DNA of 64,000 nucleotides from Cordia subcordata (lineage: Eukaryota > Streptophyta > Magnoliopsida > Boraginales > Cordiaceae). Each line of letters starts with the position of its first letter. Within the stretch, counting starts at the first letter, position 1. Shown here one piece after another: positions 37,301 to 48,485 of this stretch. A program made the translations under genes and the position numbers. The notes beneath the pieces are model-generated. The model was not told the origin of the DNA and made no database searches. It saw only the letters and a list, made by a program, of their open reading frames with translations. The stretch covers positions 10,292,001 to 10,356,000 of the forward strand of contig JAPTOF010000017.1 of NCBI GenBank assembly GCA_028554755.1, in the 5' to 3' direction.

Positions 37301-39152
37301 AAACTTATCTTTGCAACCTAACTTTCTAGAAGGCTCACCAACTCTACTATACAAGTTTCTGAAGTATGACGCTCGAAAAATTCCATCTCTGAAAATGACC
37401 ACATATTAATTTAACATAACCTTCTTGATCATCTATCCAACTATCCCACCAAATTATCTAGGTCTATTATGGTGAAGATAATAAAACGAGAAATTTGACC
37501 TAGAGAAAAAGAAAATGAAAATTGAGAATATATATAGGAGAAGCATAGAACAAGGATACAATACAATAAACTAGCTAGAAGTTAGTTGAATAATTAAATA
37601 TATGTAATAAGAACATCTAGAATCAGCCAAAAAAAAATCTCTTTGGGGGGTTTTTTGGATCTTCCGAACGAACATTGGTCCCCTTTGGTCCCGTCCTGAT
37701 CCATTCTTCCCAATCATCCAACATCTTGCATGTTTGCCACCTATCTTCTATGGATTTCGTTACACTATCTTTTTCTCTTTTTTCTTTTTCTTTTTTCTTT
37801 TTTTTGTCATGCATCAAGATCTTTTGGATAAATTAATATTTATTTTGTGTTAATCTTAATAAAAAGTTATCTTTTCATTAACGGATAATTAAGATATTAT
37901 TGGCGAAGGATTGAATTTGGATACAACATATAGACAGTCGAGCTCGCACATGAAGTATGTTTTATATATGTATCCTACGTACCTCCTCTCACTTACTTGT
38001 GTGATAGAGAAGAATTTTCGGTATAAAAGAAAATAAATTGCCCACTGCTCGCATATCTTTTTTTAAATAAGTTAATTAAATAATCTCATTTCGTCATACA
38101 GAAATCACTTCACGAGAAAAAATGAGCCAAAAATCAAGGCCACTACCTATATTATAAACAAAGACAAGTTAATATCAGCACAAATTCTCTCAAAAACTTG
38201 CTCCTTCGATGTAAGTACATGGGTGTTACGGAATCTTTTAGATTAGAATTTGTTTTTGTTGATACTTAAGGAACACATTGCGAAGTACTTAATTAAGCTC
38301 CTTAATTTGAAAGAACTTTTGTCATCTCAACTTGAAGCAAGAATTCCTCATAAGTTCCCAGCAAAAAGCAAATTCCTTACAAGATCTTTACACTTGTAAC
38401 AAGTAGATGACTCATTAAGAAATATAAATATTAAGAATCGCAACAACAAGTTTCTCTGGATAAATTTAGATGAGTATACACAAGTTTTCGCTTTTCTTTT
38501 TGTCTTCTAAATTTTCACATTCCTCGACCAATAAATGAATTTTCACATAAGATAAGTTAGAACAACGGCCAAGATGCATGTAAAAACAAGAAATTAAATA
38601 AATTAAAGATAATGGCCTTTAAGAACACATTATTTTATATCGAGTACAAAATGAAAAAAGAAACTAAATGTACAAATAACACCACTATTAAAAATTGTAG
38701 AATAACGAGTCTTTTACTAGTCATCGTAAAATGAGAGTAGATTTATTAAAAATGACAAAGATTTATATACACAAAATCATTTAATTAATTTCATTAAAAA
38801 ATTATTTAGATCAGTAAATCAATCACTGACGAAAGGATAATGATACAGATAATTCATATCTCATTGAAGTTATAAAATTCGATCTATTCAAATTAAATCT
38901 AAACATCCTTCATCTAAAAAGATTAATATCATACTTCATCAAAATCATAAAATTCGATTTATCCAAATATAAACATTGTTCCTCTAAAAAATTACAGCCA
39001 GATCAGACTTAATTTCAAGCAGAAAAGAAATACAGACTCAAAATTCATCATCTTACTGAACAATAAGAAACTTCATGAACAAAAATGTAAATAGCATTTG
39101 ATCAGGAAAATAGTCACACACACCAATCACACATATATACACTTGTGATCAT

Positions 39153-39199
<47 letters not shown>

Positions 39200-39340
39200 A
39201 TTGTTCATCAAGGCTCCATATATACAAAAAAATTCCTTCATCTCCTCCAAATTTTTCATCATTATCATCGTCATGGGTTGAAGCAGGACCACTTGATGAT
39301 GGTCCAGTAGAGCCATTAAAATAATTTTATTAAAATTATT

Positions 39341-40444
39341 TCAGGTCAAGAGATCATTGACCCACCCAAGATCAGGCCCTGACAAGCCACTCTCATTGTA
39401 CTTGTTGTCTTCCCACAAGCTCCTTCCAGCTGCAACTGGATATCTTTTTGATGATGATGATGAGCCTGCAGAAGGGCTTGGTGTTGAAGGGGAGAGAATA
39501 AATTGTTGTTGATCATCAACATTGAAATTCACATCAAGCCATGGTAATTTATTCATCACTTTTGGGGAAGCTTTGCCAACATTCATGGCCTCAAGAGAGC
39601 TGATCAATTGAGCAAGTGCAGCATCCTCATAACTCATCCCTCTTCCAGAATCAACGCTTTCGAATCGATCGCTGAATCGCGAAACGGGAGAAAATTTCAT
39701 CACCCCGGGAGAGTGAGGGGGCGAGAGAGGGGGAGAAAAATGAGACATTCCCATCAGGGTAGAGGTTGGAGAAGCCGTTGCAACAGAGTGGCAATAAGCG
39801 CAGCAATGGTGTGAATGACGGGACTTTTTCTCCGAAGATGGAGATACATTCTCATTGGCATTGAGAGGCAAAATCCGGAGCTGCCGAGGCGTGTGGGCGA
39901 AGAAGCAGACCTTCCTCTTGCAATTCTTGCCGTCTTTGCACGCCTCGGTCCTGTAACGAGAAGGGTGCAGCCAGCACTCGAACACACCGTGAGCAAACTC
40001 ACAGTTCTCGCCGCGGCTGCAACTGCCCCGGCGAAACTCTGGGCAGACGGTCCCCGAGTAGTGGTACCTCCTCGGGTCCCTCCGCCTCGCCTTTTCGCCC
40101 GGATGGGCGAAAGGGCAGTCGGTCCAGTCGTGGCTGCGGCTGCGAGTGCACTTCCTGACCTTGAACTCGTACATCCTGAAGTGGTCCGACGAGTAAGGGT
40201 CAGCATCATCATTATCCTCATCCTCGTCATCATCATCGCCATTGTTGTTGTGGGGAAGAAACTTATGCAGGAGTGAATCTGAGTCTATGAAAATGTCGGA
40301 GGCCGAGGAGGCATGTCGGGTGAGGAGTTGTTGTTTTCTTGGTGGGATATCAATTTCCCTCAGGCTTTTCTTGAGGAGGTGCATTTGGTGAGAAGGGTGA
40401 AACTTGTGGTGGTGTTGTTGCTGCTCAGCACAAACACTTCCCAT
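39341..40444 (-). CDS. CCCH tandem zinc-finger protein, plant TZF (RR-TZF) family
   Basis: Intronless, 367 residues, resembling Arabidopsis C3H20/C3H23 and other TZF proteins. These bind RNA, sit in cytoplasmic P-body or stress granules as well as the nucleus, and act in hormone and stress responses (family knowledge). An arginine-rich segment with [16 protein letters not shown] lies near residue 100-120. It is followed by the two fingers: C-X7-C-X5-C-X3-H ([19 protein letters not shown]) and, 16 residues on, C-X5-C-X4-C-X3-H ([16 protein letters not shown]). The N-terminal part has an acidic Asp/Glu run near residue 70-80. The C-terminal half is Ser/Pro rich. The coding sequence is far richer in GC than its flanks. 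The start is the first ATG after the TATA box. Confidence 0.95.
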   Translation of the reverse strand: MGSVCAEQQQHHHKFHPSHQMHLLKKSLREIDIPPRKQQLLTRHASSASDIFIDSDSLLHKFLPHNNNGDDDDEDEDNDDADPYSSDHFRMYEFKVRKCTRSRSHDWTDCPFAHPGEKARRRDPRRYHYSGTVCPEFRRGSCSRGENCEFAHGVFECWLHPSRYRTEACKDGKNCKRKVCFFAHTPRQLRILPLNANENVSPSSEKKSRHSHHCCAYCHSVATASPTSTLMGMSHFSPPLSPPHSPGVMKFSPVSRFSDRFESVDSGRGMSYEDAALAQLISSLEAMNVGKASPKVMNKLPWLDVNFNVDDQQQFILSPSTPSPSAGSSSSSKRYPVAAGRSLWEDNKYNESGLSGPDLGWVNDLLT

Positions 40445-40554
40445 GTTATATCAGATGAAGAGAAGAGAATGCTAATGGTGTGTGTGAAGATTTTCAAGGG
40501 GTTTGTTGAATGAAAGGGGAGCAAGATGAGGAGGGGTTGAGAAATCGAAGGGAG

Positions 40555-40563
40555 ATTTATATA
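40555..40563 (-). promoter_or_regulatory. TATA box of the CCCH zinc-finger gene
   Basis: Reads TATATAAAT on the minus strand, 111 bases upstream of the ATG, a normal distance for a plant gene with a short leader. A GA/CT dinucleotide run lies just upstream at 40581-40608. Confidence 0.7.
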
Positions 40564-40577
40564 ACGGGAGAGAGATT

Positions 40578-40580
<3 letters not shown>

Positions 40581-40608
<28 letters not shown>
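40581..40608. repeat. (GA)n microsatellite in the CCCH gene promoter
   Basis: About 14 GA units; CT on the gene's sense strand. It sits immediately upstream of the TATA box, where pyrimidine patches are common in plant promoters. Confidence 0.85.
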
Positions 40609-40611
<3 letters not shown>

Positions 40612-43600
40612 GAGGGAGATGATGAGAGAGAAGAGTGACGAGGATGGTGTGAGGGCATGGGCAAAGTGATGCGTGGCTGCATAGTATTTGGGATTGGCAT
40701 GCAAAATCATATATGTGGCAGCTCGATATTTAACACACCCTGCATGCTATGGTCTTTTGTTGTATTCCAATTGCGAAAAAGTCATCAGGCCTCTGCGCGT
40801 GTGTTTTTTTTTATTTTTTTATTTTGAGGTAGGGTATTTTTAAGTTATGGATTTGAAACTAATCTTTATTAAAGAAAGAGCAGTGAAAAAAAAAATATTC
40901 TCATAAGTGTATTTTTGAAGATTTAAATGTTTACGCTTTTTTTACATTACGAGGCTAATACCACCTCAATTAACTACTTATTGGTGCGTTGTATTCTTTT
41001 TTGCCACACCAAGGTTTTAAGGTAGTGATGCTTTTTCACATGGGTTGGGATGGCTTGAGATGATCTACAATGAACCCTTTTGGATTATCATTGCTCTTTA
41101 TCTAAAATCATAATAACATATTCTAAGATCACCTTTGCGTGCTGAACAACATTTCCTTATGAATTATGATAAACTTACAAATATAAAGATAAGTTTGGCT
41201 TTTAGTTTAAAGACACAGTTTTCAAATTCTTTTAAATTTAAACTTTTTGTTAAACGAATATTTAAATAAAATAAAATTATATTTAATTGTTTATTTGAAA
41301 AAGACTTTTAGCAGATGTGATGATGTTTAAATAACCAATGGTTTTTTTAATTACTACTAAAGAGGCATTCTAAAACTAATATATAATAATTGGTTTTATT
41401 TGATGGCCCCTGTTTTGGGCTCGATTCGGGCTTCAATATAACCTGTTGCATTGGAAAGGGGAGAAAAAAGGGGTCTCGGCGCCCGTGTGGAGAGGGAGTT
41501 TTGGTAACCAGGCCCGACAGAGAACAATACCAATAGAAATTACTACCTCGTTGTTTCCAATATATGAGTCTTATTTGAATTAAATTTTTTTTATGACAAG
41601 AACTTTCTTTTTTCCAAAGAATAAATCTCTTGTGTAATATGTATTTCTGTTTGAATTTAAAAAAAATAATTTTTAAAAAGCTCATATTTAATTTTTTTCA
41701 AAAGTAAAAAAATTTAATTTCTCAAAAAAATATTTTTTAAAAAAAAAAATCATAAAAGTGTATTTTTGGAGAAACAAGTCAAACGAACCCATAATGTAAC
41801 TTTATATCTTCTTCTGACCTGCTTTTTACCAAGTGGATGGCGTTAGTTATAATTTGTATTTAGTAATGATGGATATTTTATTTCTCGAATGGGTTGACTT
41901 GTGGGTTTCGGGTTTTTCTGTAATTTCGGGTTTTTTGCGAGGGTAAAAATTTGGGGGGCCAAATGAGATAATATGAGAGACACAACCATAATTAAGATAC
42001 AGACAACATGACTAAGAGAGTGGTTGGCTTTGCTTATTTTGTGTGCTTATAAATACTTAGAAAAAAGTATATTTTTATATATTTTTTACTATTTAAGTGT
42101 TTATAAGCATTAAATAAGTAATGCCAAACACCCTCTAGTGCTGTGGTTGTTATATATTTATCTCAAATTTTAAATTTAAAATGCATATAATATTAAAATT
42201 TTATATTTTTCATATTTAAAATTTTAAATAAGTATATAACAAATATAGCAAAAGTATTGGGAGACTTTTTCCAACAAAAGAAAAAAGGATAGCATTATAT
42301 GTATTAGGATCCTCTTATATTACTAGTTTTCTTATATTGATATGAGAGAAAAATCATAGCATTCATGAGTGGAACATATTATATCAGCCACTCATAAAAT
42401 TCAACATAAAAGGTGGATATTAGGAGGGAGAAAAGGTATTTAAAAAAATATTTTTTTTTAGAATTTGAATTTCATAAGTGGTTGAGATAATATGTTCTAT
42501 CCATGATAGTCAAATTTCTCTCATATTAAAATGAGAAAACCTTTCATATGAGAAGATTTTGATCCGCATTATAGACATACCAAATTGGAAGATTAGATGC
42601 ACGATAACTACGGACTAAAAAGTCAAACCAAAATATTGAAAGAGTAAATGTAACTTATTTTGGCCTGGTGTCTTGCATTTTGCATGAGACAGAGTGATAG
42701 AGTGGTAGAATTTAGATAACGGAGTTGACGGAATAGTTCAAGTTGTTAAGATTATTTCGATGAAAAAGTGATAATTTAAATTTAATTTTGGAATGAGAAT
42801 TAAGTTAGGAGTGGTGGTAAAGAGAAAATAAGAATTGAGGCAATGGTCTTCGAGGAAGTTAGGTGCTAGTTTTGTCCGTTGCATGTTTGTGTGATGTAAT
42901 AAAAAAAAAAATTTGGCATCTTTACCTGTAGCATTTAGCATAGTTGGTTTCTTGATTTCCCCTTGTAAATTGCCACGCGGAGGGGAGCATATCAGCAGAT
43001 TGTCAAGTCTCAAGTGGGTAGCTACGCTGGCCACATGACTTGCCCATGTTGTGAGATTAACAAGTGGATTTCATGCATTGCATGACATTGGATTTTCTGT
43101 TAGTTGACTATAATCGGTATAAATCTTATCTCACTAAATAAAGTTAAATTTATATAAATTTAATGATGTCGTCCGTTTCTGACTAAGGAAGCTTTTGTTT
43201 TATTTACATTAAATTTTATTTGAGTGTTTTTATCCAACTCATCTCAAGTCTTCTCTTATCTCTTTATATGTTTTCACTTGTCATTTCTTAATATGTCTAA
43301 ACCATCCTAAACGATGATTGTCCTTCCCCTTAGCAAAAAGAGTCAAGTAATGTTAAATTACGAGCACTAGATTATAGCATGTCCTATGATGATATTGCTC
43401 CAAATCACTAATTATATAAATCATCCAAACTCCATTACTCAAACATCAAATGTTAATCTACTGTTTATACAGTCATTATGACCAGTTTCGCATATAGATG
43501 AGAGCCATTTGCTAGAAGAAGAATCAGTCGTGTAACTTTTGTTTTATGAGAACTGTAAGAAATGTATATTTAGACGGTGTATCAAAAGAAGAGAGTAAAA

Positions 43601-43780
43601 TAGATAGGGATGATGCAAAAGGACTTTGATCGCCTCATAGATTATAACATCATGAAATACTTTATAATCTCTTTTATGCTGTTATATTATTTAGAAGGGG
43701 ATCCAAATCCTGATATAGAGTGAGAAGCATAGGTGATGATTCTCTGATGAGATTGTATCATGGAAGGATATATAGTTCAC
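40609..43780. other. intergenic DNA upstream of the CCCH gene
   Basis: No gene is supported. It holds the third Tourist-like MITE (42016-42135). A repeat-like block near 41360-41790 is rich in A and T homopolymers and ends in AAACGAACCCAT. The open frame at 42738-43034 (minus) has no recognisable domain. Confidence 0.55.
42016..42135. mobile_element. Tourist-like MITE, copy 3
   Basis: A 120-base element with ends GAGAGTGGTTGGC and GCCAAACACCCTC (inverted), flanked by TAA on the left (42013-42015) and TAG on the right (42136-42138, one change from TAA). The interior hairpin words TTATAAATACTTAG and AAGTGTTTATAAGC match the other two copies. Confidence 0.75.
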
Positions 43781-43789
43781 ACATGAGAT

Positions 43790-44115
43790 ATGTACATAAG
43801 TATGCCTACTATCAAAATGTTTTTGGGAGCTTTTATTTATCATATTTGGAAGGAGAGGAATGCTAAAATCCATGGGAGAGGAACATTGACTAAGGAGCAA
43901 ATCTTTGTGAATATCAAATTTGATGTAAAGTTTTGTATTAATAGATTTAAAAAAGTTACGTATTGTTTTGATGTTAGTATTAGAAATGATATTTTTGCAT
44001 AGGTGATTGATGCAATAATATTTTTGTATAGGTGATTGATGTAATCAATAAGTTGTACAGTTCTTTTGTTTGTTAATGAAAATGCACGCTGATTTAGCCC
44101 CCCCAAAAAAAAAAA
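43790..44115 (+). mobile_element. 3' remnant of a LINE (non-LTR) retrotransposon
   Basis: The plus frame 43790-44002 encodes LGAFIYHIWKERNAKIHG followed by LTKEQIFVNIKFDVKF. This is the signature found at the C-terminal end of plant LINE reverse-transcriptase proteins (zf-RVT region). A 3' tail of about 100 bases ends in an A run at 44105-44115, as expected for target-primed insertion. The reverse-transcriptase core is absent, so the copy is 5'-truncated and dead. It contains a short tandem repeat of ATAGGTGATTGATG. Confidence 0.65.
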
Positions 44116-44437
44116 GCAAGAAGAATATGTGCAATTCCATCCCCCTGCATCTAGAAAAAGAGAAGAATAAGACAACCACGAAAGCAAATCAAGATTACAT
44201 TTTCTTCTCATGAATAAAGAGAGGAATATTAACGTAGCAAATTGGAAGTATCTCAAGTGTTGGTTCAATAAAAAATTTCTTCTCTATATACACTAAATTT
44301 TGTCTCGAATGTGATAATCCGGTCTTGGAATAAGTTTGTATGCAAATTTCGACAAAAAGCAGACATTCAGCTTCCATGATTTCTTCTCATTCCATCAGAT
44401 AATGCATGAACCTTCATGTTATTGAGATACTTCTAGA

Positions 44438-45269
44438 TTAGTGAAACCTAACAACTATGCATGATATGTCATCCTTGCTTTTCCTAGCAAGAGCTTCTTC
44501 AGTCAGATGTTTTGCTGCTGACTTTGCATCCTTTACATTCTTAATCGCATCGACTGCTTCTTGGTTTGACATCACCTGAAAAGATATAATCACGGTGAGA
44601 ATTCAAGGATATATTTTGCGTTTATAGAACTGCAGAAACAGCTATGAAGCCTAAATTTCACTAGAGATGTAAGGATATGATTCTTAAATGTCAACCCACC
44701 TTCCATAGTCCATCACTTGCCAAAATGACAAACTCTGCATCATCATCGATAATCTCTACTGCAACATCAGGTTCCGAACTAAGATGCCTCTTCAAGCTCT
44801 TGTCTCCAAATGCTCGGGCCACAGCCAGCTGACCATCAACTCTAGGGACATCACCTATGAGAACCACAAGATCATCAGCTCAATTAGAAAATGTATGAAT
44901 GCTAAAATCATGCGAGTTATTTGAAAACTGAAATGTTGATAAATCTGAACTATGAGGCCTTATCACCTATGAGAACCACAAGATCATCAGCTCAATCAGA
45001 AACTGTATGAATACTAAAATCATGCGAGTTATTTGAAAAATGAAATGTTGATAAATCTGAACCATGAGGCCTTAGCATCAAATTTTGAAAAAGACTAACA
45101 CAAGCAACTGAAGCGACCTAGGTAAATGCACATAGAGTATAACCATGGTGAGCAAAGCAAGAAATCTCTTGACACATCAAAGAAATGTAATTTAAATATC
45201 CTACTCTCCTTTACTTGAAAGATACAAAATTTAACGGACATCAAGGAAGAGGGAGGGCAGAAGGCAGAC

Positions 45270-45323
<54 letters not shown>

Positions 45324-48300
45324 GAACTTAAGTCAGTGTCTAGGAACTCAATATGCAAGTCAGCATAAACATGCTCACGACCATCAATCATCCAATGCTA
45401 CATATGGGAATACCTGGAAGATTTGATACAAAACCACCCTTGCTTTCAATTGTCTTCTTTTCCCTGCTTGGCTCGTGATCAACTGATAGCTGCTCTGCCA
45501 CACCCTTCTTGCAAATGACAGCCCGAGAATCTCCCACATTTGCAACTACAAGCTTCTGACCATTGATTAGTATTGCAGTAACCGCCGTTGACCCTCCTTT
45601 CCCCAATTTAAAGGACTGTTCCAATATGTCATTATCGGTTGTATGATAAGCTCTCCTAATTGCACTCGTAGTGTCAGTCCAAAAGTCAGGCTGCTTACAA
45701 ACACATGATACAATGTAGAAGTTATAAGCAAACGGATACTAAAGAAGGATTAAGAAAGTTGTAGGTATGCAACAATTCTGACTTGGGCACATTGTTTAAC
45801 ATGTACTTTGGAAATGTTTGGATGATGTGGTATAATTACCTCTTTCAAAATATTTTCAAATAGATGTGACTGCAAGTACTTTGCAACATCATGGCCCATA
45901 TGCCCATCAAAGATTGCAAATAGACCCAACTCCTTGTCATCAAGTTGCTTGAACTCGGAAACAAGACAATCTTCCATGTCATGCTTAGATTTTCCCTTCA
46001 CTAAGTGAAAGCCATGGGTGATATGCTTGGACATTCTGCTTTTACCTTTTCCTGCATCAGGTGAGGCTGATGTGGAGAAGCATGCTTTTTCCTGAAGTAG
46101 ATCAATGAATCACTAAAGGAACAATGTACAGACTGGTGCATAAAGTTATATAACAATCCCACTAATTGAGAAAAGAAAGAAAAAAGAAAAAGAACATAAT
46201 AACAGGATCCTGCATATATAACAAAGAAGATAACTGAAAATAGGAAGAAACTGAGGGTTTCACCACACTTTACCAAACGAAGAAAGAGATTATATTATCT
46301 CCTACCAAATACCCGCATAAGAAACAAAAAATGGGAACCAGCGATGGCATAAGAAACTAAATTTATGCAACTTCTCATTGGAGTCAGGCATATAGAGAAG
46401 TACATCTTACAATTTAGCTCACCCATTAGCTGTAAGAGTCAATATCCACCCATACCTCCACAACTAAAGAACTAATAGGTCATTTTTCCACGATAGGCTC
46501 TTATAAGCTGAGATCTTAAGCTTCCATTCACTCATCAGAGTAATGAGAACTTTTGAGCCAGCTTGAGATTAAAGCTGGTAGATCACAGAAGCGCCACGAG
46601 AATAGCAGTTGACCTGCACATAATCTGATTGATGCTAGTGATCTGTAAACCGTATTGACTATGAAATAGTTTCAACACATCTCAATTTAGGTTGGGGTCT
46701 AAGAAATATTAGAGACTAGTAGCCTTTGCACATCCTCAATGCAGGGACCAAATGAAAATTTGCAAATAGGAAGCTAAGTAATGAGATTTCAGAATTTTAC
46801 AGGGGGCAATGGCCGTCCTTTCCTATGTTAGGTTTGTCCTAGCCGCATTTTACACAATCAACCCCTTTGCAGTAAATTCCGTAAAGAAATGTGATAAGCA
46901 TGAAGAGAAGAGTATAAATTGTATGAAGAAATATGATAAGCATGCCAAACCTCATGAAAATTTCCTTTCAATAATTCACTTTTAGTTGCTCAAGTCAAGT
47001 GGTATGCAGCTATACAGCTGTATCCACATTTAAGTTCCATGTCTCTCTTATTCTTGTTGACATAGTTACAACCTTGCCGAATTCCTGCTCCAACTAACCC
47101 CAAGTTAACAGCAACCGTGTCATTTACCCGTATATTGGCACTGGTTGGCTTCATGAAATTCTTTCATTCATTTACCAGTGGTACCACTTTGGCTCATTGA
47201 TGACTTCACTATTTTCTTTCTAAGGTGGTTCATCGATGACTTCACTATTTTGTCAATGAAGCAACTATTCGAGCAATAAAGAACACCAAATATAGATTAA
47301 TAGGCTTAAGCCTTGACTTCTCCAGCAGCTTCAAGGTAGCATTATTCCAAAGCAAAATAACTAGAAAACACATGTGCATCAGAACAAAAGGGGTAAAATC
47401 ACTCTCCAGCGCGCTTATTTGTATAGCATTGACAGAAAACTATCAAGTCCCAGGTCTACAATGCTCAAACATGATGCATTTGGAAGCAGACTTCTGAATA
47501 ACTCTCTTGATCCAAAGATCAACTTTATCCAAAATGCTTAATCGAATTTGAAGCTCACGATACTAACTTAGACAAACACACGTCTTACTACTCATGCAGA
47601 TATGCCAAACCAAAAAAGATTCTACCAATGACATTTAATCCGTTCTCTTCCATCTTTCTTTGTGGTAATAGCTCAAAGCCATTTCTTGAACACAATTCTC
47701 CATAGAAACTATCCAAACTTCATCTTCAAACATCGAATCAACTTTCTTTTATAATCAAGCTCATCAAGATCCAAAATCATTTCCACTTCCACTTCACATG
47801 ATTACTTTTTTCTCCTCTGAGGCAACCATTTATTGCCTCCACTTAAAAGCTAATTGATTACAACAAATAATAGAAGGGCACCTAGTGCACGAAGCTCCAG
47901 CTATTCGTAAGATTAGAGTCTATAATACGCAGTCTTATCTAGCTTCCGTTGTTTTCACAACTCAGATCTGTGCCATAAACAGGTCCAGCTCAAACTCAGA
48001 AATTCACCAGCAAGCTCCTTTTCTAACTATAACAAATAACAATGATAATTAACAAAAAAAAAAAAAAAGCCACTAACAGGGTCAAACAACCTACAGTTTC
48101 CCACTTACACTTCAACAGTTTTAACATCATCCTTAACATGATGATCAAGAATCTTCATACCCATTTTATCATACACAGGAAGAATCAGAGAAAGAACAAA
48201 AAAGTCCAAATCTTGTTAGGAAAAAACCAGCCTGAAACAGAAGAGAAATAAAACAAAAGATGGAAGAGACAAGTTCAACAACAAGCCTGCTGTCAAAAAA

Positions 48301-48485
48301 ATGAGCCTAAAATACTTAAAACTGTGAAGAGAAATGAAAAAAAAAAAAAAGAAACAGAAACAAAAGGTTGAATCATCATCAGCTTAATGCACATCTTTAA
48401 ACAAAAAAATCGATATAGGACGAGGTGTTACAGACTTCCATTTAACACGTACCTTCATCTTATGCAAGATTTCTCTTCCTGTCAT
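44438..48485 (-). CDS. protein phosphatase 2C, PIA1-like
   Basis: Mg/Mn-dependent serine/threonine phosphatase. It resembles Arabidopsis PIA1 (At2g20630) and its relatives, a clade linked to stress and defence signalling. Five exons on the minus strand: 48485-48453, 46091-45840, 45690-45414, 44854-44700 and 44575-44438, joining to 284 residues, the clade's normal length. The first exon encodes only MTGREILHKMK, lies 2.4 kb upstream, and was recognised by similarity to PIA1 and a perfect AAG|GTACGT donor. PP2C motifs in order: MEDCLVSEF, FAIFDGHMGHDVA (metal-binding Asp), GKGGSTAV, VANVGDSRAV, VDHEPSREK, DGQLAVARAFGD, ILASDGLWK and KDDISCIVV (metal-binding Asp residues). Catalytically competent by motif. 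Probably soluble; no membrane segment or targeting signal. Confidence 0.93.
44851..45074. repeat. 112-bp tandem duplication that copies a splice acceptor
   Basis: Copies at 44851-44962 and 44963-45074 are about 95% identical. Each begins TCACCTATGAGAACCACAAG. The gene-proximal copy contains the acceptor of PP2C exon 4 (CTCATAG|GTGATG on the minus strand), and the other copy carries the same CTCATAG|GTGAT. Confidence 0.9.
45271..45319. repeat. (GA)n microsatellite in a PP2C intron
   Basis: About 24 GA units inside the intron between exons 3 and 4, so CT in the sense strand of the gene. Confidence 0.9.

Larger units (their letters stand above)
30922..39340. other. gene desert, right part
   Basis: No supported gene over more than 8 kb; the open frames are short and lack domains. 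It contains microsatellites (TA at about 34319-34350, 34890-34914 and 39160-39197) and a possible inverted-repeat element at 31433-31875. There is also a perfect 46-base tandem duplication at 33405. The final part is the 3' region of the CCCH gene. Confidence 0.6.

Noticed and set aside
39754..40276. Two long open frames overlapping the CCCH gene in other frames
   Set aside because: Their composition mirrors the GC-rich zinc-finger coding sequence, and they have no family signature; they are shadows.
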